Source: Streptomyces sp. WMMB303
GTDB lineage: Bacteria > Actinomycetota > Actinomycetes > Streptomycetales > Streptomycetaceae
Length of the DNA: 64,000 bases
Reading direction: 5' to 3'
NCBI RefSeq assembly: GCF_029351045.1
Contig: NZ_JARKIN010000001.1
Coordinates: forward strand, 2,070,001-2,134,000
Numbering within the stretch: position 1 is the stretch's first letter; the number at the start of each line of letters is the position of its first letter. Shown here one piece after another: positions 1 through 9,334 of this stretch. Under the pieces are notes generated by a model that was not told the DNA's origin, did no database searches, and saw only the letters and a list, made by a program, of their open reading frames with translations. Position numbers and translations under genes: made by a program.

Positions 1-339
1 CTGGCCCCGGCGGGTGCGCGAGCGCGGACCGCGCTGCGCCGCCGTGCCGAAGAAGGCGTCCATGATGTCGCTGAAGTTGCCGAAGCCCCCGCCGAAGCCG
101 CCGGCGCCGCCGCCCGCGGCACCCGAGGCCGGGTCCCCGCCCAGGTCGTAGACCTGCTTCTTCTGCGGGTCCGAGAGCACCTCGTAGGCGGTGTTGATCT
201 CCTTGAACCGCTCCTGGGTCTTCGGATCCGGGTTGACGTCCGGGTGCAGCTCGCGCGCGAGCCTGCGGAACGCCTTCTTGATCTCGTCCTGCGAGGCGTC
301 ACGCTGCACGCCGAGGACCGCGTAGTAGTCCGTCGCCAC
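1..339 (-). CDS. dnaJ: Chaperone DnaJ, N-terminal part (cut by window edge)
   Basis: This is the J-domain co-chaperone that stimulates the ATPase of DnaK and hands it unfolded substrates. The 113 codons present start at a GTG at 339 and run off the left edge. They hold a complete J domain (about residues 4-70) with the HPD tripeptide that contacts DnaK (ELHPDVNP), followed by the Gly-rich linker. The gene starts one base after the hrcA stop codon, so the two form one operon read leftward from the CIRCE-controlled promoter at about 1450. The pairing with hrcA suggests the heat-inducible dnaJ copy of streptomycetes rather than the one in the dnaK operon. The zinc-finger and C-terminal domains lie outside the window. 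Confidence 0.95.
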   Translation of the reverse strand, partial: MATDYYAVLGVQRDASQDEIKKAFRRLARELHPDVNPDPKTQERFKEINTAYEVLSDPQKKQVYDLGGDPASGAAGGGAGGFGGGFGNFSDIMDAFFGTAAQRGPRSRTRRGQ

Positions 340-340
340 C

Positions 341-1357
341 TTATGACTCCGCCAGGATCTGTCCGACGTACCGTGCCACTGCGCGTACAGCTCCCATCGT
401 TCCGGGGTAGTCCATGCGGGTCGGTCCGACCACGCCGAGTTTGGCGACTGCTTCGTCGCCCGAACCGTAACCGACCGAGACGACCGATGTGGAACTCAGC
501 CCCTCGTGCTGGTTCTCATGCCCGATTCGTACGGTCATACCCGGATCCTTGGCTTCTCCGAGCAACTTCAGCAGCACGACCTGCTCCTCCAACGCCTCCA
601 GAACGGGCCGGATGGTGAGCGGGAAGTCGTGCCCGAAGCGGGTGAGATTGGCGGTTCCGCCGATCATCAGCCGCTCCTCGGTCTCCTCGACCAGGGTCTC
701 CAGCAGGGTGGCCAGCACGGTCTGGATCGTGCCCCTGTCGTCGGCGTCGAACGCCTCCGGGAGGTCCTGCACCAGGGAGGGGACCTCGGTGAACCGCTCA
801 CCGACCACCCGGCTGTTGAGCCGGGCTCGCAGGTCGGCCAGCACCGCCTCGCCGATCGGCGCCGGGCAGTCGATCAGCCGCTGCTCGACGCGGCCGGTAT
901 CGGTGATCAGCACCAGCATCAGCCGCGCGGGAGCCAGCCCGAGCAGTTCCACGTGCCGCACCGTCGAGCGGGTCAGCGACGGGTACTGCACCACGGCCAC
1001 CTGCCGGGTGAGCTGCGCCAGCAGCCGCACCGTGCGGCCGACGACGTCGTCGAGGTCGACGGCGCCCTCCAGGAAGTTCTGGATCGCCCGGCGCTCGGGC
1101 GAGGAGAGCGGCTTGACCCCGGCGAGCTTGTCGACGAAGAGGCGGTACCCCTTGTCGGTGGGGATGCGGCCCGCGCTGGTGTGCGGCTGGGCGATGAACC
1201 CGTCGTCCTCCAGCGCCGCCATGTCGTTGCGGACCGTGGCCGGGGACACCTTGAGGTTGTGCCGCTCGGTGAGGGCCTTGGAGCCGACCGGCTCCTCCGT
1301 ACCGACGTAGTCCTGGACGATGGCGCGGAGCACTTCAAGTCGTCGCTCGCTGAGCAC
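341..1357 (-). CDS. hrcA: Heat-inducible transcription repressor HrcA
   Basis: HrcA is the repressor that binds CIRCE operators and shuts off chaperone genes in the absence of heat stress. The 338-residue product has the usual family length: an N-terminal winged helix (about residues 1-75, with LRAIVQDYV and EEPVGSKAL) and a C-terminal dimerisation/effector domain ending in GQILAES. I chose the GTG at 1357 (protein beginning [10 protein letters not shown]), where homologues begin. An in-frame extension to 1471 would run across the CIRCE element and the promoter, so it is not credible. A CIRCE sits about 55 bp upstream, so the gene is autoregulated. It is followed with a 1-bp gap by dnaJ. Confidence 0.97.
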   Translation of the reverse strand: MLSERRLEVLRAIVQDYVGTEEPVGSKALTERHNLKVSPATVRNDMAALEDDGFIAQPHTSAGRIPTDKGYRLFVDKLAGVKPLSSPERRAIQNFLEGAVDLDDVVGRTVRLLAQLTRQVAVVQYPSLTRSTVRHVELLGLAPARLMLVLITDTGRVEQRLIDCPAPIGEAVLADLRARLNSRVVGERFTEVPSLVQDLPEAFDADDRGTIQTVLATLLETLVEETEERLMIGGTANLTRFGHDFPLTIRPVLEALEEQVVLLKLLGEAKDPGMTVRIGHENQHEGLSSTSVVSVGYGSGDEAVAKLGVVGPTRMDYPGTMGAVRAVARYVGQILAES

Positions 1358-1413
1358 GGCGCACACCTCCCGTCCGGCCGCTGGTCCGAGGTCCCGTTTC
1401 CGGCGGCTGCCCT

Positions 1414-1440
1414 CTGGCACTCGTCGTACCGGAGTGCCAA
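1414..1440 (-). promoter_or_regulatory. CIRCE operator (HrcA binding site)
   Basis: On the minus strand this is an inverted repeat, TTGGCACTC, nine bases, GAGTGCCAG. It matches the CIRCE consensus TTAGCACTC-N9-GAGTGCTAA except for GC-shifted outer bases. It lies between the predicted promoter and the hrcA start, where bound HrcA would block transcription of hrcA-dnaJ. Confidence 0.93.
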
Positions 1441-1451
1441 GCCCCTGGGCC

Positions 1452-1482
1452 AGTGTACGGCCGGTCACCACAGCCGGGGCAA
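1452..1482 (-). promoter_or_regulatory. Predicted vegetative promoter of hrcA-dnaJ
   Basis: Read leftward, a -10 hexamer TACACT (1457-1452) follows a -35-like TTGCCC (1482-1477) at 19 bases, which is slightly long. The CIRCE begins about 11 bases downstream of the -10, so the operator overlaps the start of the transcript. The -10 is convincing and the -35 is weaker. Confidence 0.5.
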
Positions 1483-1530
1483 GGGCCGCCCGCCCGCGGG
1501 CCCGACGGTACCCCGCCCACGCTCCCGGGC

Positions 1531-1582
1531 GCGGCTTCCGGACGCGGCTTCCGGACGCGGCTTCCGGACGCGGCTTCCGGAG
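1531..1582. repeat. 13-bp tandem repeat, four copies
   Basis: Four head-to-tail copies of GCGGCTTCCGGAC (the last ends in G instead of C) lie in the divergent gap between hrcA and the hydrolase gene, about 45 bp before that gene's start codon. Each unit is not itself palindromic. The function is unknown; it could be a slippage-prone spacer or an iterated regulator site. Confidence 0.85.
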
Positions 1583-1626
1583 CGGCCGGGAGCGCAGCGT
1601 ACGGGCGCTGCGGTTAGCGTCGTCCC

Positions 1627-2370
1627 ATGCAGCCGTTCGCAGAAGACGCCAGGCAGGACCCGTCGGCCGCCGACAGCCGCTGGGAGCGGATCGCCCCCGG
1701 GGTGCTGCGGCGCAGGCTGCCGCAGTGGGACGCGACGGTCGGCGCCGTCACCGGGGACAGCGGCGCGCTGCTCGTCGACACCGGGTCCAGCCTGCGGGAG
1801 GGCGCCGGAATCCGTGCGGACGTGGCCGCGCTGCTGGGGCGCCGGGTGACCCGGATCGTCCTCACCCACCCGCACTTCGACCACATCTTCGGCACCGCCG
1901 TCTTCTCCGGCGCCCAGGTGTACGCGGCCGTCGGCGTCCGCGAACTGCTGGCCCGCGGCACCGACGCACTGCGGGACGACGCCGTGGCGCACGGCCTGCT
2001 GGAGGACGAGGCGGGCGAGGCGGCCGACGTGCTGGTGCGCCCGCACCATCCGGTCAGCGGGCAACTCACCCTCGACCTGGGCGGACGCGAGGTCGTACTG
2101 GTGAACGTGGGTCCCGCGCACACCGAGCACGACCTGGCCGTTCTGGTGCCGGGCTCCCCCGACGTCGTCTTCTGCGGCGACCTGGTCGAGGAGTCCGGTG
2201 CACCGCAGGCCGGTGCGGACGCCCATCTCGCCCGCTGGCCGGCCGCGCTGGACCGGCTGCTGGCCCTCGGCGGCGAGGACGCGGTGTACGTGCCGGGGCA
2301 CGGGGCGCTGGTCGACGCGGCGTTCGTGCGCACGCAGCGGGACGAGCTGGCGCGCCGCTCCGCGCCGTAG
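1627..2370 (+). CDS. Metallo-beta-lactamase-fold hydrolase
   Basis: A 247-residue cytoplasmic protein of the MBL superfamily. The metal-binding signature HPHFDH is at residues 81-86. Further ligands are visible in GPAHTEHD (about 160), the bridging Asp in VFCGDLVEE (about 182) and the last His in YVPGHGAL (about 222), so the di-zinc site looks intact. These enzymes hydrolyse thioesters, lactones, phosphodiesters or glutathione conjugates, and the substrate cannot be told from sequence. There is no signal peptide. The gene is divergent from hrcA and 32 bp ahead of the DUF3097 gene on the same strand, so the two are probably co-transcribed. The start at the ATG at 1627 fits the domain boundary. 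Confidence 0.85.
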   Translation: MQPFAEDARQDPSAADSRWERIAPGVLRRRLPQWDATVGAVTGDSGALLVDTGSSLREGAGIRADVAALLGRRVTRIVLTHPHFDHIFGTAVFSGAQVYAAVGVRELLARGTDALRDDAVAHGLLEDEAGEAADVLVRPHHPVSGQLTLDLGGREVVLVNVGPAHTEHDLAVLVPGSPDVVFCGDLVEESGAPQAGADAHLARWPAALDRLLALGGEDAVYVPGHGALVDAAFVRTQRDELARRSAP

Positions 2371-2402
2371 GGCGGGCGGCGGGCCGCGGGGCACGTAGCA
2401 GA

Positions 2403-3260
2403 ATGAGCGGCATGCGCAGCCGTTACGACAACCCGGACCTGACCCCTCCGTGGAAGCGGCCCCGAGCCGTGCCGGAGGTGGCCGCCGAGCCGGACCTGGT
2501 GGTGGAGGAGGTCAGCACCGGGTTCTGCGGGGCTGTCGTGCGGTGCGAGAAGACCGCCGAGGGCCCGACCGTCACCCTCGAGGACCGCTTCGGCAAGCAC
2601 CGGGTCTTCCCCATGGCGGCAGCGGCCTTCCTGCTGGAGGGGCGGACGGTGACGCTGGTGCGGCCCGCGCCCGGCGGCGGGCCCGGCGCGGGCGCCCCGG
2701 CCGGGCGGCAGCGGACGGCCTCCGGCTCGCTGGCCGTACCGGGCGCCCGGGCCCGGGTGGCACGCGCCGGCCGGATCTACGTCGAGGGGCGGCACGACGC
2801 CGAACTGGTCGAGAAGGTGTGGGGCGACGACCTGCGCATCGAGGGCGTGGTCGTGGAGTACCTGGAGGGCGTCGACGACCTGCCCGCCGTCGTGGAGGCG
2901 TTCTCGCCCGGCCCCGGAGCCCGCCTCGGCGTGCTGGTGGACCACTTGGTGCCCGGCTCGAAGGAGTCCGGGATCGCCGCGGAGGTCTGCGGGGACCACG
3001 TGCTGGTGGTGGGGCACCCGTACATCGACATCTGGGAGGCCGTGAAACCCGCGTCGGCGGGCATCCGGGCCTGGCCGCGCGTTCCGCACGGCCAGGACTG
3101 GAAGACCGGCGTCTGCCGCGCCCTCGGCTGGCCGGAGCACACCGGCGCCGCCTGGCAGCGGCTGCTGGGGCGGGTGCGCAGCTACCAGGACCTGGAGCCG
3201 GCGCTGCTGGGCCGCGTGGAGGAACTGATCGACTTCGTGACGGCCCCGGACGGCGCCTGA
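2403..3260 (+). CDS. DUF3097 family protein
   Basis: A 285-residue protein of a conserved actinobacterial family of unknown function (DUF3097). It begins with the family-typical DLTPPWK segment and has GFCGAVVRCEK near residue 45. The second half is more conserved: residues about 120-190 include YVEGRHDAELVEKVWGDDLR and VLVDHLVPGSKE, which resemble the acidic surface of a TOPRIM-like fold; I infer this and did not test it. No membrane segment is present. A second ATG three codons downstream (2412) is an equally plausible start. The gene sits between the MBL hydrolase and hemW, an order kept in Streptomyces. Confidence 0.8.
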   Translation: MSGMRSRYDNPDLTPPWKRPRAVPEVAAEPDLVVEEVSTGFCGAVVRCEKTAEGPTVTLEDRFGKHRVFPMAAAAFLLEGRTVTLVRPAPGGGPGAGAPAGRQRTASGSLAVPGARARVARAGRIYVEGRHDAELVEKVWGDDLRIEGVVVEYLEGVDDLPAVVEAFSPGPGARLGVLVDHLVPGSKESGIAAEVCGDHVLVVGHPYIDIWEAVKPASAGIRAWPRVPHGQDWKTGVCRALGWPEHTGAAWQRLLGRVRSYQDLEPALLGRVEELIDFVTAPDGA

Positions 3261-3361
3261 CCGTCCCGGCGAGCCGCGCCGGGCACGGGCCCACGGGCGC
3301 GTGCTGCTCCCCCGGAACCGGCGGCTGCCGCGTCCGCGCGCGGACCGGGGACAATGGACGG

Positions 3362-4609
3362 ATGCCCTCCGCACTGCCCGACGGCGAGCCCGTACCGTTC
3401 GACGGTTCGCTCCCCCCGCACGCACTGACCCGCGGCGCCGACAGCGCACGCCCGCTCGGTGTCTACCTCCACGTCCCGTACTGCGCCACCCGCTGCGGCT
3501 ACTGCGACTTCAACACCTACACCGCGCCCGAGCTGCGCGGCGCCGACGGCGGGGTGGCCGCCTCGCAGGAGAACTACGCGCACAGCCTCACCGAGGAGAT
3601 CCGGCTGGCCCGCCGGGCGCTGGGCGAGGATCCGCGCCGGGTCCAGACGGTGTTCGTCGGCGGCGGCACCCCCACCCTGCTGCCCGCCGCCGATCTGGGC
3701 CGCATGCTGGCGGCCGTCCGGGAGGAGTTCGGCCTGGCCGAGGACGCCGAGATCACCACCGAGGCGAACCCGGACTCGGTGGACCCCGGCTACCTGGCCG
3801 AACTGCGGGAGGCGGGGTTCAACCGGATCTCCTTCGGCATGCAGAGCGCACGCGAGCACGTGCTGCGGGTGCTGGAGCGCACCCACACTCCCGGGCGGCC
3901 GGAGGAGTGCGTCGCCGAGGCCCGCAAAGCGGGCTTCGCGCACGTGAACCTGGATCTGATCTACGGGACGCCGGGCGAGACGGACGAGGACTGGCGCGCC
4001 TCCCTGGACGCCGCGCTGGCCGCGGGCCCGGACCACATCTCGGCGTACGCGCTCATCGTGGAGGAGGGCACCCGGCTCGCCCGGCGTGTGCGGCGCGGCG
4101 AGGTGCCGATGACCGACGACGACGTGCACGCCGACCGCTATCTGATCGCCGAGGAACGGCTGACCGCCGCCGGCCTGGAGTGGTACGAGGTCTCCAACTG
4201 GGCGGTGGCGGGCGACCCGGCAGCCCGGTGCCGGCACAACGAGCTGTACTGGACGGGCGCCGACTGGTGGGGGGCCGGGCCGGGCGCCCACAGCCATGTC
4301 GGCGGGGTGCGCTGGTGGAACGTCAAGCACCCGGCCGGCTACGCGCGGGCGCTGGCCGAGGGCCGCTCACCCGGTGCGGGCCGGGAACTGCTGGAGGAGG
4401 AGGACCGGCGGGTCGAGCGGATCCTGCTGGAGCTGCGGCTCCGGCAGGGCTGTCCCCTCTCGCTGCTGGCCCCCGAGGGCGTCCGGGCGGCCGCCCAAGC
4501 CCGCGCCGACGGGCTGCTGGAACCGGGACCGTACGAAGCGGGCCGGGCCGTACTCACGCTGCGCGGCCGGCTGCTGGCCGACGCGGTCGTCCGGGACCTG
4601 GTGGACTGA
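3362..4609 (+). CDS. hemW: Radical SAM heme chaperone HemW
   Basis: A 415-residue radical SAM protein of the HemN/HemW family. The [4Fe-4S] cysteines are in CATRCGYC (residues 41, 45, 48), followed by FVGGGTPTLL (SAM binding) and the family ISFGMQS and YGTPGET segments. HemW-type proteins bind heme and deliver it to membrane cytochromes. They were long annotated as oxygen-independent coproporphyrinogen oxidases but usually lack that activity. The family is clear from the sequence; HemW rather than HemN is inferred from its position next to dnaJ-hrcA and from the short N-terminus. The start is the ATG at 3362, well upstream of the cysteine motif. Confidence 0.92.
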   Translation: MPSALPDGEPVPFDGSLPPHALTRGADSARPLGVYLHVPYCATRCGYCDFNTYTAPELRGADGGVAASQENYAHSLTEEIRLARRALGEDPRRVQTVFVGGGTPTLLPAADLGRMLAAVREEFGLAEDAEITTEANPDSVDPGYLAELREAGFNRISFGMQSAREHVLRVLERTHTPGRPEECVAEARKAGFAHVNLDLIYGTPGETDEDWRASLDAALAAGPDHISAYALIVEEGTRLARRVRRGEVPMTDDDVHADRYLIAEERLTAAGLEWYEVSNWAVAGDPAARCRHNELYWTGADWWGAGPGAHSHVGGVRWWNVKHPAGYARALAEGRSPGAGRELLEEEDRRVERILLELRLRQGCPLSLLAPEGVRAAAQARADGLLEPGPYEAGRAVLTLRGRLLADAVVRDLVD

Positions 4610-4649
4610 GCCGGCCTCGCCAGGGCGCGGAGCACGCGGTGCCGGCCGG

Positions 4650-6707
4650 TCAGCCGGTGTGCGCGACGGCGGCGGCGCCGGTGGCCTCCGGCAGTCGCAG
4701 CACCAGCATCGCGAGGTCGTCGGCGGGCAGATCCGGCGCGAAGGCGTACACCGCGCGGCGCAGCCGCTCGGCCGTCCCGCCCGCGTCCAGCCCCGCGGAG
4801 TCGGCGAAGCACGCCGCCAGCCCGTCGCCGTCGTCGAACAGCCGACGGCCACAGCGCCGTTCGGTCACCCCGTCGGTGACACACAGCAGCGTGTCACCGG
4901 GGTGCAGCGTGAAGGACTGGCACTCGTAGCCGACCTGCTGGGCGACCCCGAGGAGTAACTGCGGCAGCGCGGCGGTCCGCACCTGCCCCGCGGCGTCCCG
5001 GACCAGCGGCAGCGGATGCCCGGCGCAGGTGAGCGTGCAGTCCACCAGGCCGTCGCGGAAGGCGAGTTCCCCGTAGACGACGGACAGGAACCGGGCCTGC
5101 TCACCGACCTCCCGGTTGAGCCGGTCCAGGGTCTCGGGTACGGAGTGGCCCTCGCGGGCCAGCAGCCGCAGCACCGGGCGGGCCAGTCCGGTGACCACGG
5201 CGGCTTCGGGGCCGTTGCCGCATACGTCACCGAGTGCGAACCGCCAGCGGCCGTCGGGCAACCGCAGCAGGTCGTAGAAGTCGCCGCCCGCCCAGGTGCC
5301 CTCACCGGCCGGTTCGTAGACCAGCGCGGTGTCCAGGCCGGGTACGTGCATCTCCTCGCTGGGCAGCAGCCCGCGCTGGAGGATCCGGCTGATGTTCTCC
5401 TGGAGCGCGTAGCGGCGGGCGGAGAGCACCGCGAGCGCCACCCGGCGGGCGAAGTCCTCCACCAGGCCCAGCACTTCGTCCGGTATCCGCAGCAGTCCGG
5501 CGCGTCCGATCACCAGCGTGCCGACCGGGCGGCCGCCGACGACCAGATCGCACTGGGCCGAGGCGCCGCTGCCGCCGCCCGCCGCGGCATCTTCCGGCCG
5601 GCGCCAAGGGGACGCCTGCCCCGGCAGCACCCGCCCGACGGGGGCCGGCGGTTCCTCGGCGAGCCGGGCCCGCAACTCCTCGATCCGGCCCTCCTGCGCG
5701 TGCCAGACCCGGGCCAGCCGGGGCAGCCGGGAGCGCTCGTCGTCCCGCAGCCACACAGCGCACCAGTCGGCGAAGCGGGGCACCATCAGCTGTCCGGCGA
5801 GCGAGGCGACCCTGTCCTCGTCGGTGTGCCCGGCCAGCAGGTCGGACGCCTCGGCGAGGAAGGAGAGCGCGCCGTTGCACATCCAGTCCCGGTGCGGGAG
5901 CCGGGGCGTCGGGCACCGGGCGGCGAGCGCGGCGCCGCCCGGCCCGTCCGGCGGGCCCCCGGGCGGCCACGGGTGCGGGCCCGGCGGGAGGCCCTCGCCG
6001 GGCGCCTCGTGCCGGGCACCGCCGGGAGCGGCGCCGGCGGCCGGGGTGTCACGCGGCACGGGCCCGCGCGGCCTCTCCCGTGCGGCGTCCGTCTCCCGTG
6101 CGGCCTCAGCGGCTGCTCGTATGAACGCGGCTGCCTCTGCGCCGACGTCCGCGTCCGCACCGACGTCCGCGTCTGCGTCTGCGTCTGCGTCTGCATCTGC
6201 ATCTGCGTCTGCGTCTGCGTCTGCGTCTGCGCCCGGAGGGTGGACGGCCGCTGTACCGAGCTGGAACCACACCGACTTGCGGTCCCTGCGGTAGCTGATA
6301 CCCCACTCCTTGGCGAGCGCACCGACCAGCCGCAGACCGTGCCCCTCCTCACCATGCGCGGCCACCCGACGGGCCGGGTGACGGTCGGCGACCTCCGTGT
6401 AGAGGACCCCCGCGGCGTAACGGCACTCCAGCGCGACCGATGTTCCCGCGTGCACCACCGCGTTGGTGACCAGTTCGCTCACCAGCAGTACCGCGTCGTC
6501 CGCGGGGGTGCCATGCACGCCCCACCGGCCCAGCGCCACCCGGGCGAAGCGGCGCGCAGCCCCCGCCGCGAGCGCGTTGCCCGGCAGTTCCGTCCGCACG
6601 GCATGCGGCATCCCGCCCCCGCCGCGCACCGCGCTCCCCGTGTCCGCCTCGGCGCCGTCCGCCCTCTCCACCGGCTGCGCCATCCGCACCTCGTACCCGC
6701 TGTTCAT
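4650..6707 (-). CDS. Anti-sigma-factor-type kinase / GAF / SpoIIE phosphatase
   Basis: A 685-residue signalling protein. Residues about 30-150 form an RsbW-like HATPase (LLVSELVTNAVVHA N-box, then EEGHGLRLVGAL). An Ala/Asp-rich linker of about 60 residues follows, then a GAF-like sensor region (about 230-430) and a C-terminal PP2C/SpoIIE phosphatase (about 450-680) with metal-binding acids in GGDFYDLL, ALGDVCGNG and LLCVTDG. Such proteins phosphorylate and dephosphorylate anti-anti-sigma factors. The start is the ATG at 6707, preceded by GGGAGGG; upstream in-frame codons lack a ribosome site. The Leu codon at 4956-4958 is TTA, so translation may depend on bldA. The linker is encoded by a hexanucleotide repeat. 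Confidence 0.88.
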   Translation of the reverse strand: MNSGYEVRMAQPVERADGAEADTGSAVRGGGGMPHAVRTELPGNALAAGAARRFARVALGRWGVHGTPADDAVLLVSELVTNAVVHAGTSVALECRYAAGVLYTEVADRHPARRVAAHGEEGHGLRLVGALAKEWGISYRRDRKSVWFQLGTAAVHPPGADADADADADADADADADADADVGADADVGAEAAAFIRAAAEAARETDAARERPRGPVPRDTPAAGAAPGGARHEAPGEGLPPGPHPWPPGGPPDGPGGAALAARCPTPRLPHRDWMCNGALSFLAEASDLLAGHTDEDRVASLAGQLMVPRFADWCAVWLRDDERSRLPRLARVWHAQEGRIEELRARLAEEPPAPVGRVLPGQASPWRRPEDAAAGGGSGASAQCDLVVGGRPVGTLVIGRAGLLRIPDEVLGLVEDFARRVALAVLSARRYALQENISRILQRGLLPSEEMHVPGLDTALVYEPAGEGTWAGGDFYDLLRLPDGRWRFALGDVCGNGPEAAVVTGLARPVLRLLAREGHSVPETLDRLNREVGEQARFLSVVYGELAFRDGLVDCTLTCAGHPLPLVRDAAGQVRTAALPQLLLGVAQQVGYECQSFTLHPGDTLLCVTDGVTERRCGRRLFDDGDGLAACFADSAGLDAGGTAERLRRAVYAFAPDLPADDLAMLVLRLPEATGAAAVAHTG
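6169..6228. repeat. In-frame hexanucleotide repeat (10 units) encoding Ala-Asp
   Basis: Ten consecutive copies of GCGTCT, the middle two being GCATCT, read on the minus strand as an alternating Ala-Asp run in the linker of the phosphatase gene. Because the unit is six bases, copy-number changes lengthen or shorten the linker without breaking the frame. Confidence 0.95.
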
Positions 6708-6981
6708 CGCACCCTCCCGGGCCTTCCCCGGGCACACATCCCCCGGCCGTTCCCTCACCGCTCGGCGCGGTAGAGCAAGGGTGACAGAAGGGGCCCGCTC
6801 ATATGCGCCGAGTCACGGAAATGGTTGGCCGAAGACTGCCGCTCACGCCCGTGCCCGGTTGACATCGCCCGGCCGCCGGATACTCTGCTCTTTTCCTCGG
6901 AGCCGGAGGCCGTGCTCGGGGATGCTCCGGTGCCGCCGGTACGGGCGGACCGGGAGGCGATACCGGGCGCTACCGCGGCAG

Positions 6982-7068
6982 GAGTGCGCGCTGGTGCTGC
7001 TGGATACGGTGTTGCCCGGGATGACGGTGTTGCCCGGGATGGATGGTCTCGAGACAGCACAGCGCGAG
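6982..7068 (+). pseudogene. Possible remnant of a response-regulator receiver domain
   Basis: The 473-bp gap between the phosphatase and the acyl-CoA synthetase has no convincing gene. One stretch reads ALVLLDTVLPGM and then VLPGMDGLETA. This resembles the phospho-acceptor strand and PGMDG loop of a receiver domain, with the middle duplicated (18-bp tandem repeat at 7006-7041). There are no recognisable flanking receiver strands and no DNA-binding domain, so it is at most a decayed fragment and may be chance. Confidence 0.25.
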
Positions 7069-7180
7069 GGTGATCCGCGCCGCGGAAACCGCCGGTCGCA
7101 CCGCCTCCCGGACGACTGCGCCGGGCGGCTGTCGACGGTGGAACGCCACCCGGCGGGCCGCGAGTCCGCGGCCCGCGGGC

Positions 7181-9073
<1,893 letters not shown>

Positions 9074-9147
9074 GACATCCTCCGGGACCCGCGTCCTGCT
9101 TCGTCGTCCTGTTTCTCGTCCTGCTGCGTGTCGGCTCGCGCTTATTG

Positions 9148-9157
9148 ACTCACGAGT
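9148..9157. promoter_or_regulatory. Putative operator upstream of the acyl-CoA synthetase
   Basis: ACTC-AC-GAGT is a near-perfect dyad embedded in TTGACTCACGAGTAAC, 75 bp before the acyl-CoA synthetase start. Sites of this shape are often bound by TetR-family regulators of lipid genes, but no regulator gene lies nearby, so this is inference only. Confidence 0.35.
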
Positions 9158-9184
9158 AACTACTGAGCAGTGATCAGAGTAAAG

Positions 9185-9235
9185 GCAGCAGCCCCCTTAC
9201 GTAAGGGGTCTACCGCTACGTAAGGGGGCTGCTGC
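9185..9235 (-). terminator. Long perfect inverted repeat, likely lepA terminator
   Basis: The arms 9185-9203 and 9217-9235 are perfectly complementary over 19 bp (GCAGCAGCCCCCTTACGTA) around a 13-base loop. The structure lies 100 bp after the lepA stop. The left part also contains a second, shorter palindrome, CCCCTTACGTAAGGGG, so TACGTA occurs twice. It can act as a hairpin terminator for lepA; the nested palindrome also resembles a protein-binding site. Confidence 0.7.
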
Positions 9236-9334
9236 GGAGCGCACACGGACACCGGTGACAGAGCCGCCGGCCCGGACCGTCGACGGCGGGGAGGCGGCCG
9301 GGGCGCGGACCGGCCGCCCCCGCGGCGCACCGGG

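Noticed and set aside
506..1849. Long plus-strand reading frame across hrcA
   Set aside because: It is the antisense of hrcA with the composition typical of shadow frames in very GC-rich DNA, and its product resembles no family.
6755..7060. A minus-strand 101-codon gene upstream of the phosphatase
   Set aside because: Composition is Ser/Arg/Ala-rich without a domain or ribosome site, and the gap is better explained as non-coding with a decayed fragment.
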